Positions 60,201-64,000 of a stretch of DNA of 64,000 nucleotides are shown piece by piece (within the stretch, counting starts at the first letter, position 1; the number at the start of each line of letters is the position of its first letter). Below the pieces are notes generated by a model that worked only from the letters and a program-made list of their open reading frames with translations, did no database searches and was not told the origin of the DNA. A program made the translations under genes and the position numbers. The DNA is from Alphaproteobacteria bacterium (GTDB lineage: Bacteria > Pseudomonadota > Alphaproteobacteria > Ferrovibrionales > Ferrovibrionaceae), in NCBI GenBank assembly GCA_017307375.1, contig JAFKFH010000015.1, positions 173,588 to 237,587 of the forward strand. Direction: 5' to 3'.

Positions 60201-63200
60201 CCTGGTGTGGCGAACAGGGTGGGGTGCGCGTGTCGGAAAGCGCCGCCCGGGCCCTGCGAACGCTCGCGCGCTCGACGGCGCCCGACGGGTCGATCAGCCT
60301 CGACCGCCTCGTCGGCAGCGACCCGCGCGACCTGCGCGAGCTGTTCAGCCATGGTGCGCTCGTCACGCGGCGGCCGCGGGGCGACGCGGGCCGGCCGCGG
60401 ATCGTCCTCGGCGCTTCCGCCGCGGCGATCACCGCCGCCGAGCCATCGGGCACCGGCCAGGTTCGGGGGGATCTGCTGCCGGCGGAGCGCCGTTTCGGCT
60501 CGTTGCTCCAGGCCATGGGCAGACCGGTCTCGGCCCGGTTCGCCGTCCTGCTCGGCGGTACCGCGGCCCGGCGCCTGCAGGCGCGCGGCCTGGTCGAGCG
60601 CCGCGATGACGGTACCGTCGGCCTGACGCCCCGCGGGGCAGCGCAGCGCTTCGCGCTCGGCTCCGCGCCGGGGACCGCCCCGGCCCTTTCGCCCCCAGCC
60701 GAATACCTGGCGATGCTCGATGGCTCGGCGGTGGCGGCACTGCTGCCCGAGATGCGCCCGATCGCGCGCCTTGCCGCGGTGGAGAGGGCGCTCGAGGCGC
60801 TCGAGCGGCACGGCACGGGCCCCGCCGCGCTGCTGCCCGCCAGCATCCGCGGCCAGGAACTCGAGCGCTTCCAGGCGGTCAGGTCGAGCTATGACGACTG
60901 GCGGGGCCGCCTCGGTGCCGAGCAGACGTCACCGGCCGAGCTCGGCAGCATCAGCCTGCTGGCGGCCCGCCGTGCCGGTCGCCGGTTCAGCCTCGGCGCT
61001 GCCGGCGAGGCGCGTCGTGCTGCCGATGCCGTCGCCGGATCGCCGTCCGTGCCGCTGCCCCGCCATCCCCTGTCGATCCTGGCCGAGCAGCTGGTGGCGG
61101 AACACGCCGAACTGCCGGCGACTGGGCCGGCCGCCGCCGACCGCGGCTTTGCCCACCGCCTCCTCGCCATCGGGCCGGTCCCGCTGCTCGATCCCCGGGC
61201 AACGGTGGTGGAGCGCCTCCACCCGGACGTCGCGGTCGGCCGCCGGCTCGTCAGCGACGCCACCGGGGCGGAAAGCCTGCTGGTCGAGCTGACGGCGGGT
61301 AGCAGCCAGGCGCTCGCCGATGCCCGGGAGACCATCGAGCGGGACGGCGCGGCGCAGGCCGTCCTCCCATTGCCCGTCCCGCCGGTCGAGGCGGAGCAGG
61401 CGCAGCGCCGGTTCGTGGAAACCCATCTGCTGGCGTCGAGCCTGCAGGATGATCTGCGCCGGATGCACGCGGCCCGGCTCCTCGCCTCGCCCTCGGCCCG
61501 GAAGGCGGCGCGGCTGGCGACGCGGGGCGGCGTGATGGCCGCTGGGGTTGCGGCCGCGGCGACGGTCCTGCCGAAGGAACGCGCGGGCGACCTCCTGTCG
61601 CATGCCGCATCGATTGCCGCCTGGGCGGCCGATGCGGCGGGGAAGACCGCCCCGCTCGCGCCGGCGGCGGCAGGTCTCGCGGAGCTGGCGACAGAGCTGC
61701 GGCAGGCGTCGGACGAGGTCGCCGACCTGCCGCCGGCCGGGATGCCCGTCCAATCCTATCTCGAAAAACTCGCGACTGCCCTCGACGTCGCCAAGGGCGC
61801 GGTCGCCCAAGGCGGCGCCGTCGCGCGGGCCGGCATGGAGCGGCTCATCGACCAGGCCGATGGCGCATTCGGCCGCGTGGCCGGGTCCGTGCTGGACGCG
61901 GCCGGCGCGATCAAGGCCGATTACGGGCATTTCGTGCAACTCGCCGCCGATACGCTCGATCAGGCGTCGTCCGGCCTGTCGGCGGCGTCTCAGGTCGCGA
62001 TCGTCCATCTCGCGCAGGCCGGCATCGATTTGCCGGCGGTCGCGGCGCATGCGCAGGCCATCCAGTTCGCGCTGGATCTCGAGCCGGCCGCGGACCCGTC
62101 CCCCGCGCCGGCGCGATCGCCGGGCTCTCCGCCGGCGGCCGCGGCCGGCTATCTCGCGGCGGTCGCCGAAGCAGCGGCGGCCACCGGACTGGCGAGGGCC
62201 GAGATCGAGGACCTGCTCGACGACCTGGCACTGGCCAGCGACACCCGCGGCGACATCGACGGCGCGCGCCTGGCCATGCTGGGCGCGGGCATGCCGGCAG
62301 AGACTGCGAGGCGGCTGGAATCGGCACTCGCCGAGCTTCAGCAATCCTTCGTCGCGACGGCGCCCGAAGCGGTGCCGGTCCCGGGGAGCGGCCCTCACGC
62401 GGCCGACAATGTCGCCGCGCTGCAGACCGAGATCGTCCGCATCGCCTCGCGCATCAATCCCGGCGTCGACATCGCCTTTGCCGAGCGGCTGTTTGCCGAG
62501 GGCGACACCGTGCTGCGCTCTGGCGCCGACCACCCCGGCCGCCAGCCGGTCGCCGGTCTCTACGAGCATGCGCGCGCGCTGATGTCGATCGCGCTCGACC
62601 CGTCTCTCGATCCGCTCGACACCGCCTATCACGAATCCTGGCACTCGATCGAACGGCTGCTGACCGCCGATGAACTGCGCGTCCTCCGCAATCGCTATCC
62701 CGCGACCGGCACGCGCAGCCAGGACGAGGAGCTGGCCTACCGGTTCGGCGCCTGGGCACGCCGCCGGCACGAGCTGATTGCCGCTCACGAGCGCGAGCGA
62801 CCGCACTGGAGCTATCGCAACGTGGCCCGGTTTCTCGGCGAGGCCATGGTGCCCGCGAACCTGCGGCGCGCGACCACCGCGATCGTGCCGCTCAGCTTTG
62901 CCGACGCGCTGTCGCACCCTGACGGCCGCGTGAAGGGGCTCCGGGCCTGGATCGCCGACAAGGCCGTCAACAGCACGGCCTGGCAGAACGCCCGCATGCG
63001 CGAGATCGAGGCGCGGCTGCGCGGCGATCACCCGTTCGACAAGGCCGCAAGGCTGATCGACCGGATCGCGAACTGGGGGCGGAACCGCGGGTTCATCACC
63101 CCGTCGGACGTGTTCGCGAAGGCGATGTCCGGACGGCTTGGCCGCGACCGCCGCCGGCGGGCCGCTCTGGCACTCGCCGCCGGCCCGTCGACGCTGCTGG

Positions 63201-64000
63201 CCCCCCGGGCCGACATCGCTGCAAGCATCGGCTTGCCTGCCGCCTTCCATGACCGGCACGAGGCGGCCCGCCTCGCCGGGATCGTCGAGAACCGCCCGTC
63301 GGCCGCGGCCGTCGCCGAGATCGCCCGTGCGAGCCGCGATGTCGTCGCCGGCAGCGGCGGCCTGCCGCCGTCAGCGATCGTCGAATTGCCACTAGCGACG
63401 AATGGCCAGTCGTGGCGGCCGGCCGGCGCCCGGACCGAAATCCCGCTGCCCCCGCTCCCGCGTTTCGTCGCGACGGATGCGCAGGGGCGGATCACGCTTG
63501 CCGGCCGGGATCCCATGGCCCTGGCGCTCGCCGCGGGGATAGAGCCCGCCGATGCGCAGCGGCTCCAGGCCGGCCGCGCTGCGGGGCAGACGATCCTCGC
63601 CGATGGCTCGACGATCTCGCTCGCCTCCGCCGGCGAGCTGGCGTTGCGCGGCGCTATCGATGCCTATGCATCGACGATCGACCGGCTCGGCCGATCCGCC
63701 CTCGCCACGGCCCAGGCGCCGGACGCGCCGGCGCAGTCGGGTATCGAAGCGTTGCGCGAGGAACGGCGCGCGCTGCTCGATGCCCTGTCGGTCATCGTCG
63801 CCATGCCGGGGATTCCGCAGGAGCCTGCCGCCGCCGCCGCTTCACTGCTCGCGGCCGGACGGGCGAGCGACCGTCACGCGCAACGGCTGTGGGGCCGTTC
63901 CGCCGACGGCGCCGACCTCTGGATCGCCCTGGGGTCGGACAAGGTGTCGCCGCGGCCGGCGAGCATCGGGACGGCGATCGGCGACGAGCTTGCGGCGGCA
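48209..64000 (+). CDS. Giant polyvalent protein: metallopeptidase, adenine methyltransferase, SNF2 helicase, second metallopeptidase (partial, runs off right edge)
   Basis: One unbroken frame from a stop at 48146 to the window end; at least 5,263 codons from the ATG at 48209 (alternatives GTG 48185, ATG 48269; no strong SD). Numbering from 48209. HExxH 'HEAYH' at 418-422 with a downstream Glu in 'SRAVEYGAHLVGD' suggests a gluzincin. Long helical Ala-rich stretches follow. Adenine methyltransferase: motif I 'LQEPAAGVGVFLG', motif IV 'GNVPFG' (2375-2380), 'YFILRSLDHTRPGG'. SNF2-type helicase: 'DHQVGLGKT' (3004-3012), 'LLVDEAHKYKNL', 'ILATGTPLVNS', 'IGSSARLGTGRNVQ', 'RRGRGERQGN'. A second 'HESWH' (4808-4812) with 'QDEELAYRFGAWARR'. 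Class: polyvalent proteins of phages and conjugative elements, thought to enter with the DNA and protect it. An F[A/S]L[G/A] motif recurs between domains. Confidence 0.93.
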   Translation, partial: MARKSPSICDKRISPNVISAMTQSEPDRKPLRRPAKAVERAILALFHPANDEFDAPDDARARLGVALVAATGGVLAADPATGPSSQLPPSIRWPGTGRDDRPVLHQLLSLPLDDEAASSLRHAFGKEVTRLMRRLARRLGPDGSVRVVAGSRRDAVRGLPEPRLEGPGFRLGLAAGAGGRPALVYDDRRSGQRLWLTPSDLLLQDLAERLGHSRTGAPAARAPAADIAVAADDSLAAHHPIAPSADRSAASRPVSDPQYPRSFSLGGERVPPWMPLRQDMLPTLDTRSRHEPLSLGDWLRGTRLRDGDPGGTFVGTDWVFRRVAPCAAIGRLLVPIEDSSSPAALDELLRDTAERLLPGGMTDVITCDAILAGSGSGDGTAALYWLDGGCIPAVIDGRLRVVPMVATTAADPQSILAHEAYHAADYEGRLDDAARDLLAAAGRKLAGRYDVERYPAGSRAVEYGAHLVGDRALWRVVDSGDQPASRAGDRTDAAGHSSAVIERESDLQAGDRGRAGGSERADAPGIRAAAGRLTAAERAALAGFLAGDFTHRPIDERRIISGFGMGPNAEQALLRFALAAEPPAAPALPAEQAPAVAKSLAAEDSLAALHRLMPSADRFAANLAWQARARLRWLGHVAPGPIRWNEADRSCSFEGRDPDGAEIGVTVAADRDRSASLVVRGGSPAADRARNLLDPAWQRAAAGGFGAGAGDADHAVDRAAADHAGLHATASGRQPVPGRGSASAAPASAAAEGAAPAALYRIRNSAGEDAGPRAGWHRRSLTLVAFDRQGRPVELAGVPARVRGQFAVAPTLVETAFTVVMPVEAASPEALARLATWSDAPKAPPSTLDAADEESAAYLARLIAGESGHAGLPGSPGLTGLPIEPVLRARAAAGDRKAARLLDDARGHWADLHLGRVSAILGVDALCRSSAAIDPSRWSVYDRATGLPLADNFARQGDARDAVARLGGRLRDAPLRQRASALSAIAVARGGLDRARAAGRRAERRAAQATARAAADLRMAREAVSAARAALANAHQWPNAHQWPSGHQIPGKTDMDNGSRQLSLGSVPHAVAVPEMAYGPDGRIRPEALEKAWVIAGAAWSAAAAELGYDAPAAGVDLAALRAAIDYHARIGHVAGAGAAAGVGSAPPDAVREQAARAALETLTVIYALPVSASRKARDVAGLIPLAQLATNLEPFAVIGEAARSMTRTDPAAASRLAARALTFVGGASVRGLEDQAAGDGPRFALARPDVPRRPLPAQLDQSGNYNDQALAAATAQMVLLAEAAEVDAAALSALQAHLDGARQIAAALVAIGGLRAWDEAEVARLARAGCEQFETRAGGSPIGREAARQLGMAVRGALAQLPVSARRRDEAMRLVGPAILLLRHGGTAADACRVLAERPDPDDGIDIAELALAALVSPATLQADGYGADGEGLADQRDEELWRAVVVADLRRRYRDVDEAMTDSGPLAPPVPGEAAGAAPAFALARLPDPVLDEEGRYRPVAIRAAASEFLTVLNDPAADAAAQPSGADIRAVVGALPALYEAVYEAARAPGTGSDVMTGYDAALARWSSLVPSDARPEVERWREIVAALPVGRRRAQRLLARLGPLIHVARLAPELAEHVADASLRQAAGAELAGETSRYAGALIDLAGNPGLAQLPLESILWHHEQNAARRFALGSGAFGDVAPAPLQLAGDGMYRTEAVARGADAIATLLQRSDLDARLPGFRPLRQRLRQLGPIYQAVRALAVRDVDTVPAALALLPLGPAPGPAGDSMTVIEAAIRDLDIGERRRAELLRDAAPAALALEHLPLAMRLLAAAGTTMSVKTARQVAADLLELALSPASLAIAGPGREAIARDIDRAIPPSATPAPAMRFSLGLLGLDEPGLRLTPSGRWRVETVATALGRLTETAHRVSEAAAQRARSASLGAALQSARPVSLGAAPESARPVSPGAAPESAAGEASLPKAWEVALDQAASILRVYQVLDMIADGARDPVLTARQERERLDLAALARLAAAESRAAAGPHPAIVPELSDIGEVAVAMLGLSPGAAERLRADLGPLLDVATAAGELNRVLDLVAGGELPPGQADAVANAVLDHAGKPGARRCDPARRLLDGERALAGALGDETLSAELDRAIAARAIAASPIVAGDPVAAGHRDRPGPLDAAFALGARDHRIVDPAGDVVSGAGPRRGRSTRARLTTVLEATEILRVLEAEDRAATPGERAVLAAYPGFGGIAEAVFGAGATDTARRPETAALVRDLRQSLDRETLDSAQQSVLNAHYTDARIGTAIWKGLVSLGIGRGAGNIRLQEPAAGVGVFLGTAPGPLRRRIDATAVEADSLSARILAALYPSANVIASPYERTILPPAFFDVTIGNVPFGNYRVHDRRYARLKPSIHDYFILRSLDHTRPGGACALITSTYTLDRLDPAIREAIADKAELIEALRLPAGTFAQSAATDVATDLLVLRRRETPISALPAPEAAAARAAASGWIELGQIQDPNGGQPIRLNRWFVEDPGRILGRVARAASGRFGPDEPEVIAVDEAGEPLRGDRLVEHVARHIADRLGALDQRTFRPLGRDGSAQLPPAPQAREGAFFVDASNVLRQISRGEAIAPGLAPRAERVMRGALQLRDRLKAVVAAQREQRPEPERVAARARLRAAYEAFVADLGPLTSRENRRVIALDPTAALVLGLEQREPDGSISLAAIFHGDTVRPYEAPVTAASPADAIAVSLNETGLIDPARVAQLLDIREEQVGQALEGLAFRDPAVLDPSGKAGQLVPADLYLSGDVATKLELARAAAAADPAFARNVAALEAIQPAPIPAALIAVDIGSSWIPPGDYAAFLEEALALPAGSVTCAYNPLRHSYTLELADRARKRLESVAARRTFGTERSPAHRLFLDLLNGRPLEVADGGPEGGIDAAATAARRAAAGRLKDAFGQWIWRDPARKERLAALYNRLHNCWVEPRLDGSHLTFPTMDPTWAAMLRDVQRRAIWRGIQGNLLIDHQVGLGKTADLIAIAVEQKRLGLRRKPAISVHLPTLSGFAGQALAMYPGAQILVQPAKDLTPEERRAFLMSAATGDWDLIIATHETLDNLPLTPRNEERFVRERIAEARSALDDAIPDGYRAANRAQRRTAKQIEAAVKRLEARLRELMDQPRRDELIYWEDLGIDQLLVDEAHKYKNLVMTSSMTDVRGLPSGESKRAVSLFQKSRLLAERLAAQGAAKSGFEQGLILATGTPLVNSVAETYVWQRYLQFDALQRAGLMTFDAWATVFAGASTGLEIGPDGRFKSVRRLREFNNLHELRSAYGQIQDYADIGGVAGLTVPRHQTHVLTTRPSAELKAYIADLGYRAAALKHGQSDDRDNMLAIATDGRMASIDLRLVDRNAADHPKSKVNTFVAEAARIAAEHPKTVQLVFLDLGLHPTKANPGFCLREDIIEKLVAAGIPRDRIADFTTASKARSRELEADLREGRRTIAIGSSARLGTGRNVQDRVYVMHDLDTPMTPKDIDQRRGRGERQGNQLSQVHSVHHVAEGTLDAFLWQLIEAKRGFIAAFRSGALADRTIRDESADEISAAQMLAIATGDPLLVLRAELRQKVEDLTRSSARARNDREFSADAIRRATASLTVDRLLLDLAVRRAEVAAGALAGPPAYLPQAEGASAVTGRLDAAAALVQAVEVLAGERKARGPYVPAPEEPIGRWRGFELVAAAGYGYQPPQIMLRFPMGADAGGQPGGQHRLIPVEISRTSNLATASSLDLALRGVMREQAEIRERIARHEADIAAAQRVVDAVFPDGERLERMRRALARLDLVIVSEQGPGASDAILADARRLAPDREAAEAHLDALVASRPARPAARSGDTAIDPAVDRASDRPAGEHPASDDPAGDYPAWSRASRREQASAMGQVLRAHLRPAVGSAELDLPAPVWRDGEPPEMSAPSSPVDRQESDLTQLPDGSTGIQQKNLSRAPHSAPAGRQQVMEQSNRQERAGSAAFALGREAAWCGEQGGVRVSESAARALRTLARSTAPDGSISLDRLVGSDPRDLRELFSHGALVTRRPRGDAGRPRIVLGASAAAITAAEPSGTGQVRGDLLPAERRFGSLLQAMGRPVSARFAVLLGGTAARRLQARGLVERRDDGTVGLTPRGAAQRFALGSAPGTAPALSPPAEYLAMLDGSAVAALLPEMRPIARLAAVERALEALERHGTGPAALLPASIRGQELERFQAVRSSYDDWRGRLGAEQTSPAELGSISLLAARRAGRRFSLGAAGEARRAADAVAGSPSVPLPRHPLSILAEQLVAEHAELPATGPAAADRGFAHRLLAIGPVPLLDPRATVVERLHPDVAVGRRLVSDATGAESLLVELTAGSSQALADARETIERDGAAQAVLPLPVPPVEAEQAQRRFVETHLLASSLQDDLRRMHAARLLASPSARKAARLATRGGVMAAGVAAAATVLPKERAGDLLSHAASIAAWAADAAGKTAPLAPAAAGLAELATELRQASDEVADLPPAGMPVQSYLEKLATALDVAKGAVAQGGAVARAGMERLIDQADGAFGRVAGSVLDAAGAIKADYGHFVQLAADTLDQASSGLSAASQVAIVHLAQAGIDLPAVAAHAQAIQFALDLEPAADPSPAPARSPGSPPAAAAGYLAAVAEAAAATGLARAEIEDLLDDLALASDTRGDIDGARLAMLGAGMPAETARRLESALAELQQSFVATAPEAVPVPGSGPHAADNVAALQTEIVRIASRINPGVDIAFAERLFAEGDTVLRSGADHPGRQPVAGLYEHARALMSIALDPSLDPLDTAYHESWHSIERLLTADELRVLRNRYPATGTRSQDEELAYRFGAWARRRHELIAAHERERPHWSYRNVARFLGEAMVPANLRRATTAIVPLSFADALSHPDGRVKGLRAWIADKAVNSTAWQNARMREIEARLRGDHPFDKAARLIDRIANWGRNRGFITPSDVFAKAMSGRLGRDRRRRAALALAAGPSTLLAPRADIAASIGLPAAFHDRHEAARLAGIVENRPSAAAVAEIARASRDVVAGSGGLPPSAIVELPLATNGQSWRPAGARTEIPLPPLPRFVATDAQGRITLAGRDPMALALAAGIEPADAQRLQAGRAAGQTILADGSTISLASAGELALRGAIDAYASTIDRLGRSALATAQAPDAPAQSGIEALREERRALLDALSVIVAMPGIPQEPAAAAASLLAAGRASDRHAQRLWGRSADGADLWIALGSDKVSPRPASIGTAIGDELAAA
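51305..51358 (+). repeat. 18-bp tandem repeat inside the giant gene
   Basis: AATGCCCATCAATGGCCC occurs at 51305 and 51323 with a degenerate third unit at 51341; encodes NAHQWP twice and SGHQIP. Probably linker expansion. Confidence 0.8.
53980..54087 (+). repeat. 36-bp tandem repeat inside the giant gene
   Basis: Three units starting at 53980, 54016 and 54052 encode a 12-residue repeat of the form SLGAAPESARPV. It forms a flexible linker between helical blocks. The SLG in each unit resembles the interdomain FSLG motif. Confidence 0.8.

Noticed and set aside
62066..62077. QFALD as a tenth copy of the interdomain motif
   Set aside because: Lacks the final Gly/Ala and the Arg-rich context and lies inside a helical segment.
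1..64000. CRISPR array, tRNA or rRNA genes
   Set aside because: No regularly spaced repeat-spacer structure and no tRNA-like or rRNA sequence was noticed; the repeats found are iterons, parS and short tandem units.

Overview
This window looks like part of a large, GC-rich plasmid or other integrated/conjugative replicon from an alphaproteobacterium. A Rhodospirillales/Acetobacteraceae-like or rhizobial host is my inference from family resemblance; no marker fixes the taxon. Evidence for a plasmid: ParA/ParB with palindromic parS sites, a RepA initiator with iterons and a DnaA-box-like site, DUF1403 and ScpB genes of the kind carried on alphaproteobacterial plasmids, a relaxase with accessory DNA-binding proteins, and an IncI-type (type IVb) conjugative pilus operon.

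Layout. 1-1.8 kb: the 5' part of an AbiJ-like defence gene running off the left edge, then a tyrosine recombinase with a lox-like inverted repeat just upstream. 1.9-5.5 kb: DUF1403, ScpB and a DUF1612/HTH-like gene (chromosome/plasmid maintenance). 5.5-9.6 kb: partition region with four near-identical parS palindromes, two paralogous membrane proteins, a decayed second copy of the parB 3' end, and parAB. 9.6-12.9 kb: replication region, with iterons (core GAGACTTTGWCG) on both sides of repA; a two-gene SIR2 unit sits inside the iteron field. 12.9-14.6 kb: histidine kinase, CheY-like receiver and membrane protein operon. 14.8-16.8 kb: Zn-ribbon/papain-like protein and DUF5131 protein. 16.9-27.5 kb: pilV-M-ATPase-S-R-Q-P-O-N, all leftward. 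27.6-28.6 kb: non-coding control region with 16-bp tandem repeats, six TTCTACC repeats mostly phased at exactly 21 bp, an AT-rich stretch and a candidate oriT. 28.6-40.7 kb: rightward mobilisation/DNA-processing genes (RHH protein, XRE regulator, relaxase, ssDNA-binding-like protein, topoisomerase III, UvrD-like helicase and several unknowns), tightly packed with 4-bp overlaps. 40.8-46.7 kb: an insertion zone, in which remnants of an IS3-family and an IS66-family element bracket a lower-GC two-gene unit encoding an XRE-HTH/dynamin GTPase and a Gly/Ala-rich membrane-hairpin protein. 46.7-48.1 kb: an unknown gene and a lytic transglycosylase, leftward. 48.2 kb to the right edge: a single unbroken reading frame of at least 5,260 codons, a giant polyvalent protein with a HExxH metallopeptidase motif, an N6-adenine methyltransferase, an SNF2-type helicase and a second HExxH domain; it is not finished at 64,000.

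How it works together: parABS, ScpB and repA maintain the replicon; the relaxase and accessory proteins, TopB, helicase and ssDNA-binding-like protein process DNA for transfer; the type IVb pilus would aid mating contact; the giant protein is of the class thought to protect incoming element DNA in the recipient. AbiJ-like, SIR2 and dynamin genes are likely anti-phage or inter-element conflict cargo. No T4SS channel genes, coupling protein or prepilin peptidase are in the window, so they must lie elsewhere or be absent. The most unusual items are the giant protein with its recurring interdomain F[A/S]L[G/A] motif, the HTH-dynamin pair bracketed by dead IS elements, the parS array with parB remnant, and the phased-repeat/oriT region.
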